A stretch of DNA of 64,000 nucleotides, taken from contig NC_047068.1 in assembly GCF_902459465.1 (NCBI RefSeq), positions 15,089,195 through 15,153,194 on the forward strand, written 5' to 3'. Under the pieces are notes generated by a model. It saw only the letters and a list, made by a program, of their open reading frames with translations. It was not told the DNA's origin and searched no databases. Of the stretch, positions 34,901-44,663 are shown in pieces; the first letter of the stretch is position 1, and each line of letters begins with the position of its first letter. Source of the DNA: Asterias rubens. Its lineage: Eukaryota; Echinodermata; Asteroidea; Forcipulatida; Asteriidae. A program made the translations under genes and the position numbers.

Positions 34901-35505
34901 CTGCCCCTCCTCCCACCTTCATGTCTAAAACTACTGGACCCAATTTCATGGTTCTGCTTACTGCCAAACTTTGCACTTACGATCACGATTCCCCACTTAT
35001 GTGCAAGTGCCGAATTTGTGCGCTAGCCTTGTAAGCGTAGAATGCCTAGTAACGTGGAGTACGCAGAAACCAAAATTCACCACTAACCCATGAAATATGC
35101 CTGCCATAAGCACAGAATTCCCTCCTTCTGTAAGAGCCGATTCTGTGCTTACAATAAGTAGAGCCATGAAATTGGGCCTTAGTCCCATGCCTGTGGTCCA
35201 GTGTAAATTCAAGCTCTGCATTGCAGACCTGGAATTTCATGTTTGAGAAGGCAAGGCCATTTTCATTTTGCAAAGGGCACTTCCATTGGAAAATCTTTAA
35301 GTCTGTGGGAAGTTTTGAAGGGCACCAAGGTCATGACAAGGGGAAACAGAGGCCATGGACTCCGTGGCCTCCGTGAAACTCCAGGCATGGCAATGCATTC
35401 TTCAACTCACCATAGGATTCTGAAGAGGAAGGACCATATGCCAGGAAATACAAAGTCGTCACTACCGATCCTCCAACGACGTCTGAATAAGACCAGAGCT
35501 GGCAT
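22965..35505 (-). CDS. DAGLB: Diacylglycerol lipase, DAGLB type
   Basis: Membrane serine hydrolase that releases 2-arachidonoylglycerol from diacylglycerol. Exons in transcript order: 35505-35411, 34604-34412, 34077-33791, 33363-33273, 32545-32286, 27716-27587, 26729-26646, 25509-25357, 24828-24701, 24541-24473, 23991-23919, 23656-23373, 23145-22965. Phases agree throughout and give 675 aa (human DAGLB is 672). The start exon carries the family hallmark RRRWRIGSDDFVFPG (8-22). Four membrane segments follow at about 23-42, 55-80, 100-120 and 135-161. A Cys-rich stretch (CCGC, DNCCQC) precedes the alpha/beta hydrolase domain. The triad is Ser441 in AGHSLGAG, Asp493 in LLGEDLVPR and His648 in VTDHLP, matching human S443/D495/H639. 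A Pro/Gly-rich insert lies at about 550-600. It lacks the long C-terminal tail of DAGLA, which supports DAGLB. The terminal TGA sits in GTATGAGT, so extra 3' splicing cannot be excluded. Confidence 0.95.
25190..25325. repeat. Family E repeat fragment
   Basis: Contains gaagctttgcatggtgtgga, gaaacgtcaagacaaaactg, ctcttttcagagccaacact and cacatggttgtacccgcaag. The same words, partly inverted, are at 53130-53330 and 54128-54230. It sits in the DAGLB intron just downstream of exon 8 (25357-25509). Confidence 0.65.
25850..26400. repeat. Fold-back family C, copy 1
   Basis: Contains an inverted pair, caactagtggtttaaacccg at about 25890 and cgggtttaaaccactagttg at about 25970, then a tail with ttcataaataccttttcggt and ggtatttatgaat. 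A diverged copy with the same order is at 41410-41875. It is intronic to DAGLB. Confidence 0.65.
26790..27170. repeat. SINE fragment plus fold-back element
   Basis: 26800-26935 resembles the SINE with ctcaaggacacaag and a decayed B box. 26955-27165 is an inverted repeat: gaacctttgcacaaaagcaa and ggcagccatgacaggggcca on the left, ccctgtcatggcggacggaa and ttgtgcaaagggtct on the right. It is intronic to DAGLB; the open frame across it has no coding support. Confidence 0.6.
28374..28759. mobile_element. Complete family T MITE with TTAA target duplication
   Basis: Bounded by TTAA at 28374-28377 and 28756-28759. The left end aggcagtggacactattggt and the right end accaatagtgtccagtgtct are inverted copies. 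An internal hairpin pairs tttcgagacctcaagttta with taaa-to-gaggtctcgaaatc. The flanks, cagtTTAA and TTAAactaggaactgg, are the two sides of one unit of the 96-bp minisatellite, so the pre-insertion sequence is still visible in intact copies at 29290-30080. Confidence 0.9.
29265..30115. repeat. 96-bp minisatellite, about 9 copies
   Basis: Each unit contains gttgactgaccagtttaaac, gaactggtttaatcgtcatg and caaccattagttagcaaaca. Units are almost identical over the array. Because 96 is divisible by 3 and the unit lacks a stop in one plus-strand frame, it produces an uninterrupted frame of 266 codons, which is a repeat artefact. Degenerate units flank it at 28286-28375, 28755-28800 and 30325-30400. 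It lies in the large intron between exons 5 and 6 of DAGLB. Confidence 0.9.
30119..30301. mobile_element. Fold-back MITE, family D, copy 1
   Basis: Left end TTAAgcccggtttgaacata, right end gcaggaagtatgaactgggc followed by TTTA. The ends are inverted copies and the interior has gaaaacagccatgtgatgta. Copies at 35693-35878 and 44194-44300. It abuts the minisatellite array. Confidence 0.75.
31226..31606. mobile_element. MITE, family F, copy 1
   Basis: Runs from TTAA at 31226-31229 to TTAA at 31603-31606. Left end aagggttttgataccttttg; right end caaaaagtaccaaaaccat is its imperfect inverse. A second copy lies at 36573-36899. It is non-coding and in the DAGLB intron. Confidence 0.8.
32560..32935. 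mobile_element. Composite SINE in DAGLB intron
   Basis: Starts with aatagtggcttcttatacag and ccgtcacgcagtgatgctca, and ends with a tRNA-like tail: ctcaaggacacaagtgtcac, gggattcgaacccaaactct and atcagagcttgagttcattg. The tail recurs at 30830-30930, 33140-33200, 52480-52540 and 56490-56590; the head at 26400-26470, 36030-36110 and 36165-36240. Confidence 0.65.
34770..34900 (-). mobile_element. tRNA-derived SINE
   Basis: Minus-strand A-box region gggctaaaaagctcagttag with tagagcgccgacatg, and a decayed B-box. Relative of the SINEs at 15660, 19575 and 21170. It sits between DAGLB exons 1 and 2. Confidence 0.7.
34925..35185. repeat. Fold-back family H copy
   Basis: Left end acccaatttcatggttctgc, right end gtagagccatgaaattgggc are inverted copies. 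The interior has aatgcctagtaacgtggagt and gaattccctccttctgtaag. It is intronic to DAGLB, just downstream of exon 1. Confidence 0.75.
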
Positions 35506-35692
35506 GATGATTGGATTCAAGCCAATATGAAATCAAGCTGTGTGGAAATGGGAAAAGAAAAGGAAACTGTTGAGTCAATGGAAATAATGTTACGTTAAAG
35601 GCAATTTTGACCTTAATTGTTTTAATCCTATATAAATGTAGATGTAACATTAGATCTAACATGTCAAAATTTCATTTCGGCCTTATGCTGTC

Positions 35693-35878
35693 AAGCCCGG
35701 GTCATTCTTCCTGCGAATGCAAATACGATACAAATTTTGTCGTCACAAATTTGCACCAAATAATTGGCAACAGCTGAACTGTGTTCAACTCCTGCAAAAC
35801 AATCGCTGTGAGAACAGCCATGTGAAGTAAAAATCACTTCGCATTCCCCTTCGCAGGAAGTATGAACCGGGCTTTATT
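35693..35878. mobile_element. Fold-back MITE, family D, copy 2
   Basis: aagcccgggtcattcttcct at the left, aggaagtatgaaccgggctt at the right, with gagaacagccatgtgaagta inside. It is an inverted-repeat element like 30119-30301. Confidence 0.75.
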
Positions 35879-36572
35879 GTGAACATGGTGCCACAGCATA
35901 GTATCCAAAGGAGTAGGTCTCATCGCAGCAAATTGCGCCACAGCACCTTGTAAAACATTACATGGTGCTATCAGAATTAGGTCTCATAATTCAAAACGTA
36001 GTCCCACGCCTTGCAGGAAATACTGTATGTTACAGCGCCAGGAGCGTCACTGAGTGACGGACATGTGCGCTATATAAGAAGCCACAATTATTATTATTAT
36101 TATTATATTTCAAAAACGTACATTGTACATTGTAGCTCCACAACACCTTGCAGGAAAACACTGACTGTTGAAGCGACTTGAGCGTCACTAAGTGACAGAT
36201 ACGTGCGCTTTATACGTACATGTTAGAAGCCACTATTATTAGCAGGGGATGTTTACTGATTGCCAGTAACATCAAAATACATACATGTACAGCCAACGCT
36301 CGTTATAACAAGGTCACTTGGACAAGCCATCTGAATACTGTAACTCTTTATAACATGAACATTGCTATGAGAACAGCAAATTAATAATAATAATAATAAA
36401 TACATTTTTAGAGCGTAGAAAATATCCAACATTAAGTATATTTTACTGTGCTAAACAAAGAAACATGAGATTTGGGATTTGAGAATGGCACTCTTTAAGC
36501 CTGATAAGCAGAACCAAGAAAGTTTTTATGCTAATAACTATTTTGAGTAATTACCAATAGTGTCCACTGCCT

Positions 36573-36899
36573 TTAAAGGGTTTTGCTACCCTTTTGTAGA
36601 TCACATTTCGGCTATGACATGAATCCCTACTCAATATAATTTACCTGTGGAAGTTTCAGCTTCAATATTCAATATTATTAAGTTTTGAGAAAAAAAGTTA
36701 AAATCACAGAGCAGAGTCGTGCAAATCTGTTGTATGATAAAAATATTTTCAGGGAATTTTGTACAGTAATTTCTCAAAAGCTATAGCACTTCAGCAAGTA
36801 ATATTTTAAGGGAAGCTTTCTACCAACCCGGTAAGTCTAATGTAAATCTGTGAACGTTTGTGTTTTGATGAGTCGTACAAAAAATAGCCAAACCCTTCA
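36573..36899. mobile_element. MITE, family F, copy 2
   Basis: From TTAA at 36573 (aagggttttgctaccctttt) to tacaaaaaatagccaaaccc and TTCAA at 36896-36900. It matches 31226-31606 with internal deletions. It is flanked on both sides by family T sequence. Confidence 0.75.
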
Positions 36900-37269
36900 A
36901 AGGCACAGAACACTTTTGGTAATTGTCAAAGGCCAGTATTCTCACTTAGTATATACCAAACAAATGCATGAAACAACAAACCTGTTAAAATTTGGACTCA
37001 ATTAGTCATTGAAGTTGCAAGAAAATGATGAAAGAAAAAACACCCTTGTTGTACAAAATAGTGTGCTTTCAGATAGGAATAAAAGGCTTCTGGTCAGAAG
37101 TCTGTTAGGCCTATTATTTTAGCGAGAAACTACCTCAAAAACAACGTTACTTTTAGAGGGAGTCGTTTCTCACAATGTATTATACAGCTCTCTGTTGGTC
37201 GTTACCAAGTAAAGTTTTATGCTAATATACATATTTTGAGTAATTACCAATCGTGTCCAGTGCCTTTAA
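36896..37269. mobile_element. Family T MITE, copy 2
   Basis: Left end aaaggcacagaacacttttg, right end ccaatcgtgtccagtgcctt followed by TTAA at 37266-37269. The interior shares gaccagtattctcactta-like and aacacccttgttgtac blocks with the other copies. The 3' end of another copy (ttaccaatagtgtccactgc) lies just left of the adjacent family F element. Confidence 0.75.
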
Positions 37270-38309
37270 ACAGAGCTCTTTATAATGACAGCCCAACTGT
37301 AGAAATCAGACTGGATCTAGTCTATTCTAGTTGATCGAATCTATTTTCTCTGAAATGAATTGCATATTGTTCCTTCCAGTGCATATTATTCCTTTACTAA
37401 TTTATTTGGGTTTACTGTCTTAATAATTTGCAATTTTTACTCTACGGATGTTCTGTAAGGTCCTTTTTCATTTTCATTTGTTTGGATTGCTGTATATTTT
37501 CCTGTCGTTAAATTTTAATATTTTTATAATTATTTTGTTATGCGCTTGTGTACATTTTATGGAATGGGGCAACATATGAATGAATAAATTATAATTATTT
37601 TATTACTATTAGTCGGAGATACCAGCCACTGTCTGCTAGACTGTGTTGAAACCAGACAGTATTCAATGTAAACCAAAAAACAGTAAAAGCACACAAAGCT
37701 GTCAATTAATGTGAAACCATAGATCAACAGACTGTCCCTCTCCTAAATTAAACTTCTTTAAGAAATTGACCAGTTAATAATGGGGTACATAAAGCCAACT
37801 TTATTAATCTAAAACTTCACCTGATGAAATTGTAATCTCATTCTGCAAAAAGTCAACAGTTTGTTTCATCAGTAAATATTCCCAGTGAATTTTTAAATGT
37901 TTTTTAATGATGCGACAGCCAATAACAAACAACAGGGGTGGGTCTACAAAGCAAAAACTTTATACAGCTGAAACATTAAGTTGATGAAAATTGCCACAGA
38001 AAAAAAAGAGGACGATCGCATCAGTTTGTACATCAATCGATAATTGCAATCACTTTGAAGTGATAAAGTCAGACAGCGATTAAACAGAGGACACTACACA
38101 GAAAATCACTTAGCCACTGCTAATAATAATTTTACTAAACCATTGATGCTTAAAGCCAGCAATATGCAGGCTGGCTTTAAGTATGGCTGTGACAGTTGCA
38201 GTCAATGATGGGCACGGCCAATGTTTGCAACTCATCAATTCTGCTTAAATGAATTGAGGTCACTGCTGGCTGGTTTGACGAGGCAAAAAAAAAATGTTAA
38301 TTTTAGAGA

Positions 38310-38700
38310 TGCAGTCTTTATCCACGATACTAGTTTCATCATTCTCAATAATTGTCGAACTCCCATCGCAGTCACGTTCTCGTCTTTGTCTTAAGTTCAT
38401 TGTTAGGGTTCAGCCCGATTATTCTGGTACAGGTACCGCATCTTGGAACTCAACTCTGCCTTGTTTGATGAAACTAAAAACTGCAGATTGAAATTATTCT
38501 GTGTGGAATATTAATGTGTTGATTTGAAAGATTCATTCGTAATCAAAGATACCAGTTTCAACGTTCTCCATTATTGTCGTACTCTCAGCAATAATCTCAT
38601 CCCACTCATCATTATCCTTAAAATCCTCATCTTGAGTTCATCGTTAGCAACGATAGTTCCTCTCAACCTGAATTGTTCTGGTACATGTACATCCTCTGAG
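38310..38700. repeat. Diverged two-copy repeat
   Basis: About 38325-38440 and 38545-38700 share the order gatac(t/c)agtttca, cattattgtcg-like, cttgagttcatcgttag-like and ttctggtacatgtac-like blocks. They are probably an old duplication. No coding support was found. Confidence 0.45.
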
Positions 38701-39060
38701 CATAAGTGAACTACAGAAAGAACCTGCGCATCTTAACCAGAGAGCACAAGACAGATGACTTTGTCAGGCAGCAAATCAACACCTACATGTATGCTGACAT
38801 TCAGGAACCACCCCTTGCAATAGTGAAACGTCGCAAGCTCGCCTGGTATGCTCATGTGTCCTGTTACGACTCCCTGTCTAAAACCATCCTCAGAAGAACA
38901 GTTGAGGGAAGCAGCAGAGAGGAATTCATGGTCTGACAGTATTCGAGACTGAGAGGCCAAAACACTGCCCTTGTATGCATGACAGAGGACAGATAACTGT
39001 GCCGATCCCTGACAACAGATGCATCTATCACGGTACCCCAGTGACCATCATGACAGTCTC
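38700..39060 (+). pseudogene. Decayed LINE reverse-transcriptase C-terminal fragment
   Basis: The frame at 38706-38936 encodes residues such as LRILTREHKTDDFVRQQI, VKRRKLAWYAHV and YDSLSKTIL, which match the segment just after the reverse-transcriptase domain in many non-LTR retrotransposons (consensus RRKLAWFGHV, HDSLSKTI). Stops and frame changes follow, with traces of the downstream part (GQNTAL, TEDR, LTTDASITVP) up to about 39045. It is a truncated, inactive 5'-deleted copy just upstream of the GPCR gene. Confidence 0.8.
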
Positions 39061-39185
39061 TGGATGTGTGAGTGAGTGAATAATTTAGTCTGGAAAGGAT
39101 AGTTTCATAAACATCTGGAAGATCCAACTGACAACACCTTAACACTGTTTCAAGCTGTTCTTATATCAGCACTAATAACTCCACC

Positions 39186-40151
39186 ATGAATGAAACTGAG
39201 AGTGACGTGAACGACTACAACGTTATCAGAGGTAGCATTGTCGGTGTGACTTCAATTCTCATAATAACACTGGGTTTATTTTCTCTATTTGTTTTACCTA
39301 AAGTCAGCAGTATCCAAGACACAACCAAAGTATTTCTGAGGTCCATGACAGTCGCAAACCTTGGTGTTGGGTTTGTTATTGCTGTTCCAGCTACCTTATC
39401 AGTGATTTGTGAAAACTGTGGTGACTCTACGCTATGTGGAATAAAAGCATTTTTGGGAATAATTTTAACCTGCATGTCTAATTTGTCGCTACTTATCTTA
39501 ACCGTTGATCGTTACATTTCAGTTGTGCATGCGCTTCAATACAATGCACTTGTTACAGTCAGGCGTGCACGAATTGCTGTATGTTGTGTGTGGGGAATTG
39601 GAACCCTTCTGGCGACTTCGTTGGGTTTCCTTAACGAATGGAGATCAATTTTCAGTCTGAAAACTATGATGTGTGTTTTCTACTTAGATAAAGTACATCA
39701 AGAATACATTCAATATATGATGGTGATCTCCCTTTGCATCACAACCAGTAGCCTGCTTGTTGTTTTAATAACATACACCAGGCTCTTCATCATTTCACGT
39801 CATCATGCTCGACAAATAAATGCCTTGAACAATCAACTTGCACTTGCTAGAAATCAGCCTGAGCCACCACGACCAAACCACAAAGCAGTCCACACAATGC
39901 TTCTCATAGTTTTGGTGGCCTGTTTTGCCAGCTTGCCAGCTGTGATCTTGACATTTTGTTTTTCGGTTTTTCAACAAGATTCCAACATCACAGTTTTCTT
40001 TCTGTCTGTGTTTCCTTCTCTGACAAACAGTTGGTCCAACGAGATGATCTACTACCTGAGGAATGCTGGATTCCGCCAAACTGCCCGAACTCTGGTGACA
40101 TCATGGTACCAATATTTCAAGCGGCACATTCCATTTATCAAGACAAACTAG
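39186..40151 (+). CDS. Intronless rhodopsin-family GPCR, orphan
   Basis: 321 aa, single exon. Seven hydrophobic segments lie at about 14-36, 50-72, 84-107, 126-147, 174-198, 234-258 and 265-290. There is an N-glycosylation sequon at N2 (NET). TM3 ends in DRYISV, the class A DRY motif, and a Cys near the start of TM3 can pair with the Cys in MMCVFYL of loop 2. The TM7 motif is NEMIYYLRNAGFR, followed by a basic helix-8-like stretch, so the Pro of NPxxY is replaced. TM2 has VANLGVG where VADLxxG is usual, and TM6 has CFASLP rather than CWxP. The ligand cannot be told from the sequence; an amine or peptide receptor-like orphan is the limit. M1 is the first in-frame Met after upstream repeat DNA. 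Intronless receptors of this class are numerous in echinoderm genomes. Confidence 0.9.
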   Translation: MNETESDVNDYNVIRGSIVGVTSILIITLGLFSLFVLPKVSSIQDTTKVFLRSMTVANLGVGFVIAVPATLSVICENCGDSTLCGIKAFLGIILTCMSNLSLLILTVDRYISVVHALQYNALVTVRRARIAVCCVWGIGTLLATSLGFLNEWRSIFSLKTMMCVFYLDKVHQEYIQYMMVISLCITTSSLLVVLITYTRLFIISRHHARQINALNNQLALARNQPEPPRPNHKAVHTMLLIVLVACFASLPAVILTFCFSVFQQDSNITVFFLSVFPSLTNSWSNEMIYYLRNAGFRQTARTLVTSWYQYFKRHIPFIKTN

Positions 40152-40164
40152 ATGCATGAAGAGT

Positions 40165-40330
40165 TTGGGGTCCGAGCTGAGGAATCAGGGAGACTCAGTG
40201 GTTTCTTTAACCCTGGTTCGAATCCCACTTCAGACCAGAGTCTTGCGTACAGATTTGGTTTTCAGTCCCTATCTGATTGAGGGGGTTTTCCCCATTGAGC
40301 ATGTTGAGCATTGTTGAGGATTTTGCTAAT
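40165..40330 (+). mobile_element. tRNA-like SINE
   Basis: A B-box ccctggttcgaatcccactt lies downstream of a weak A-box region (gactcagtggtttc), followed by tail sequence tttggttttcagtccctatc. It lies directly after the GPCR stop codon. Confidence 0.6.
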
Positions 40331-40689
40331 GGCAGGCTCACAGCAGTGCCCTTACATCAGTAGCCTTGTCATCAAACGCTCTTTACGCAAGAACCTCACT
40401 ATTAGTTCAACAGGTAGCGCTGAACGCAAACTGCATAGTTACATGTACTGGCACGGTACTGGGTACTTGATAATACATTATTTGCAGAAAGAGTCGAGAA
40501 AAGGCTATTACATCAGGGGTCTGTGGCAAATAGTTCATTACATGAAATGCAACGTTGAAACAATTTTCTGCTGTTCTTTATTGGAGTAAAACCAGAAGAA
40601 TAGGTCATCAGAACACCTCTCTTATGCTAGGACTGTCTCTTCTACAACTTTCACTTGGAGTTTTAAGACTGAAGATGTCAAATTTCACT

Positions 40690-40775
40690 AATCGCGATTA
40701 TATCGAATATCGCGATTTATTGTCGGCGATATGTCGTGGATGAAATAAATCGATATCGCCCAAGCTTTCTGCCAC
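40690..40775. repeat. TATCGCGATA-rich repeat
   Basis: Contains cgcgattatatcgaatatcg, cgatatgtcgtgga and aaatcgatatcgcccaagct. A second copy lies at 53548-53622 (tcgaatatcgcgatat, gatatatcgtgggtt, aaatcgcccaagct). Confidence 0.65.
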
Positions 40776-41224
40776 AATGTTGCCTATCACACCTCATGCT
40801 GTTTATTGTACTAGTGTATTAGAATCTATAAAATGCAAAAAATATACACTTCTTAATCATAGAAAGAACAGGCCTGCGCCTGTACGCTTCATTTTTGAAA
40901 GGGCAAGGACGCTAACATTTTCTCCTTGGTAAAAGTAAAAGGTATTTAGCATTTTGAAGTTTATTCTTGCTGCATTGTGTAAATAAAAGCTCTCATTAGA
41001 TGCTCAGAAAACACGAGAAAAAGTCTCAATGTCTAGTTATAACCTGTGTGAAACAGAAAAGCTAAGTCTACACTACAATCACTCTAATATTGCCATATTT
41101 CCATGTATTTCACCCCTTCTTGAGGCAAAGAGGAATCAACATTTCAATCTAAATAATACACAAACGTCGATCATGAAAATTTGATTGTATTGGACAAGTC
41201 TGTAGCCTTTTTGCAATCGCATGC

Positions 41225-41290
41225 TCAAGAGTCATCAGGCCGTAGGGAGGAGGGTTACGTTATCACAACTATCGCATGCGCAGCAATCAG
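41225..41290. repeat. Family B half-element
   Basis: gggaggagggttacgttatc, then acaactatcgcatgcgc. One arm of the family B hairpin, found complete at 41932-42082. Confidence 0.55.
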
Positions 41291-41409
41291 CAAAAAGTAA
41301 ACAGACTGATCACAGACTTGTGGGCTGTTCCCCGACCCGTGGGATTGTTCTGTACACAAATTATGGTTTGCCAACATAATTGTAATTACAGTAAAATGGC
41401 GTGGATGTG

Positions 41410-41875
41410 ATCTGAATTACAATTAGGGAATGAAAGGGTAGCGACGAGTTCTTCAACGGCTGTTTAAAGCCGGCAGGGTCGCCGAAAGCGAGGGCCTCTA
41501 TCGCACGGCAAAGACCCTGCAAGGTTTTAAACGGACGTTTAAGAACAAGTCACTACTCTTTTATTCCCGTTCATAAATGCCCTTTTGTTAAAAAACGAAA
41601 AAAAAATACAATTATAGACACTTTAACAATTGAAAATTCGAGGTGAATCTGTTCGATGCGCCTGGGTTGTGTGTACGCGCGTGCGTGCGAAGATTACGCG
41701 ATTACTATTGCTATGAATTGCATTCCGCGTAATAATCTTGCGCGCCCGACACGCTGAAGCCAGCTCGTTACAAACACTGGTCATTATCAAAGGTTTATAC
41801 ACCCCCACGTGACGCGCTCTCCACCAATAGGAAAAGCGAAACTATCTGAGGTATTTATGAATATAAACTTATAAC
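41410..41875. repeat. Fold-back family C, copy 2
   Basis: Inverted pair gttcttcaacggctgtttaa and ttaaacggacgtttaagaac, followed by ttcataaatgcccttttgtt, a CG-rich stretch near 41660-41750 and ggtatttatgaat. It matches 25850-26400 in order. Confidence 0.6.
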
Positions 41876-41931
41876 TTTTTAACATTTGTCTTTTGAGTTT
41901 GCAGAGTGGATCTGACCCTCTCGATTAACTA

Positions 41932-42082
41932 GTTGTGATAATGTAACCCTCCTCCCGACAGTCGTGCGGCTGTCGGGAGGAGGGTTACGTTACTGCAACT
42001 ACGATTAACATGCTTAAGTTTTGACAGTTGCGATAGCATAACCCTCCTGCAGTCGGCAGGAGGGTTACCTTATCACAACTAA
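41932..42082. repeat. Two family B hairpins in tandem
   Basis: First hairpin: gtaaccctcctcccgacagt with its inverse gctgtcgggaggagggttac (41944-41990). Second hairpin: cgatagcataaccctcctgc with gcaggagggttaccttatca (42031-42076). Both end in agttgtgataa- or caact-type termini. Confidence 0.8.
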
Positions 42083-42217
42083 AGTTTTGAGAGTTCAAAG
42101 AACACAATTATAGCCTAATTTTGGCGAGATTTGATTTATAAAAAAATATCAAAAGGACAGATGGTCAAAACGAAACGCTTGTGTTGTGAGATATGATATT
42201 GGTTATTGAATTGAAGT

Positions 42218-42263
42218 AATGTCCCCGCCCCCACCCCCCCACCCCCCCCCCCCCCCCCCCCCC
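42218..42263. repeat. Poly-C tract
   Basis: About 45 bp, nearly pure C on the plus strand, interrupted by single G and A bases at its left end. The length is likely unreliable in any assembly. Confidence 0.9.
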
Positions 42264-44193
42264 GTACTTGGCAAACAAAACCTAACGTAGTGTTATGATA
42301 TAAACGGCTTAAAAAAATAGTGTTTGCTAAAAACATAGCTGGTAAAAATGGTAGTTGTAACAATACATTACAACAAACAACACTCAACCAAACACTACCC
42401 TCATAACAGTCACGGAAAGTGAGTAAAGAAAATCACAAAAACAAGGAAGATACAGTACACACAAAATAGAATAACACATCACAATCAGAGCGCAGAGCAC
42501 AGCAGACAACATTTATTTTAAACATTCAACACAGGTCACAATGAGATAAAATATTACCATTTGAACGACTTGCAGCTCACCACACGTGTCATCCAATAAT
42601 TACCAAAGGTGTAGGCTTTATTGTGCAGATATTCAATTGACTCGAACAGGATTCATTTACACACATTCACTAAAAAAATAGCGGAAGTATATCGTGTAAC
42701 ATCTGGTTAAATAGAGTCGCCATCTGCAAAAAATATTGATAACAACATGTTTAGCCGGCGCCACCTTGTGACGGACAAGAGCAATGTTTTTAAAGCTGGG
42801 TGGTGGGCGTGGCTGGGAATTTAAAATGGGGGAAGTCGCATGTTTTTGGTTGGTTGCTAATAAAATCAGGACTCGAGTTTGAAAAGAAAACCCACAAGAC
42901 TTGTAGTTCAGATTCTTTACAGGACCAGGGGTGTCATTTGCAAGACCAGAATCAAGATGAGAAAAGAATAGAATCAAAATGAGTTTCTATCCTAAAACTT
43001 TTTTATTTGAATAAACCATGGAGGTACTAAACACTATACTATCTAAGAGAAAAATTATTACTGTCTTTTTAGGCTTGATACTCAGACGGATTGAAAGATG
43101 TTTGTGAGACTCAATCTCAACATTTTTCTTTTGAGACAAAGATTTTGAAATGAATTTTTATTTTATTTTTAATTACAAGTCCACTGGAGACTTGCCCTGC
43201 TCTTCAGTTTCTTGACCTGACACTGGCCTCCATGCCAGGGCACTGTGTTAAAATTTGAACCCTGAAAATATACAACATAATAAGTGCATTTTTTCCCCGT
43301 TAGTTTGAACTCCTAACTCCTCTCAGAACCTTTTTTCCCCGACAAGTTGTCTCATACTCAAAGGGTTTGTTTCTAGAGGCAAACCCAGAAGGACTTGTCA
43401 AAGGACCTTCTATTCCCTCTAAAAATGTCATACTAAAGGCCCCGGCCCTTCCCTCTTTTTTCTCCTCGGCATAAAATTCTCTGTGTTTCTCAAAAGGTTA
43501 AGTTTCTCGTTTCTACTGTGTAAGCTTAGTATCCAGGAATAGTGAAAAAAACAGTGAGTGCAAAGCATGAAAGCTTGGGAGCGGTTGAGCCTGAGAAAGT
43601 GAAACCATGGTTACAAACATGTGTCTTTACTCTGCATTTCTGGGGGGTCCCATGTGGTTTTATCTTCATATAAAACTGATCTTAATTCTTAAAAATAAAC
43701 AAATAATGTAAAATTATAGACTTTTTTTCGAGGGGGGGGGAGGGGAGGTATTGTTGGCGGAAAAACTGGATTTCTGGTTAAAAATGAAGAAATCTCATCC
43801 CGAGAACACCCTCACTGACACCTCTCCCAATATACGTAAGGTTTTTAAAAACAAAACTATGGTTTACTCAAATAATGACAAATTAACAAATGTTGGTCAT
43901 AACTTTCTTAACAATTATTTTTTATTATATTGCATAGATCTATTAAAGGGAACTACAGTTACCATACATCCAGGACATAAACTTTGACAATCAAACCTAA
44001 CACCCCTAAAATCACACCCCAACCCCTCCGTCAATAGGAGACCTGTAGGTAGCTTTTTTGAGGCAGCACAAAGTACAAGGTATATCAATCATTCTCAGAA
44101 ATGAGTGCATGCATGCTCAGGACTATGCTAACAACAGAAAAAAATGACTCTGTACATGTATATATCTGCTGGCACACAACAGTCCCCTAAAGC

Positions 44194-44300
44194 CTGGTTC
44201 ATACTTCCTGCCAATGCGAACACAGTACGAATTTTGCGAAAACAGTCATGTGACACCAAAATTTGTATCACATTTGCAGGAAGTATAAACCGGGCTTACA
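44194..44300. mobile_element. Fold-back MITE, family D, short copy
   Basis: aagcctggttcatacttcct at the left and gcaggaagtataaaccgggc at the right, with aaaacagtcatgtgacacca between. It is shorter than the two other family D copies, which suggests an internal deletion. Confidence 0.75.
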
Positions 44301-44663
44301 TGTATGTCACTCACATTACGTCATAGAACTGACAGGTTATACATTGTACGTTTCCTTTTACATTTTTGTTATTAATTTTAATCCTGTTAAATTTTCCTGA
44401 AATGTGTAGAAACCTCTTTAAGACATCAGGATAGACGATGTACTTATTTATTTATCAATAGATTTAATACAGGGAATTTAAAATAAATGTGTGTATACAC
44501 AAGTGTTTTCTGACTACAAAACTTTTTAGTACGAGGGTTCCTGGTTTAATCTGCAACTTGATAAACACAGGAGAAGTCATGTTAAGCAGCCGCACTTTTA
44601 CCAACCATTTGTTGAAATAATGAAAGTACCAACCGCTACTGTGCTTCTTAACAAGAACTTTTT

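Larger units (their letters stand above)
35506..38290. other. Upstream of DAGLB: repeats, no further gene
   Basis: The first 100-200 bp presumably hold the DAGLB 5' UTR and promoter; no clear core motif is visible. The rest is repeats: family D (35693-35878), two SINE-head fragments (36030-36240), family T and F elements (36505-37269) and AT-rich unique DNA to 38290. Confidence 0.5.

Noticed and set aside
42136-42387. 83-codon minus-strand frame with a glycine run
   Set aside because: The glycine run is the complement of a poly-C tract; nothing else supports coding.
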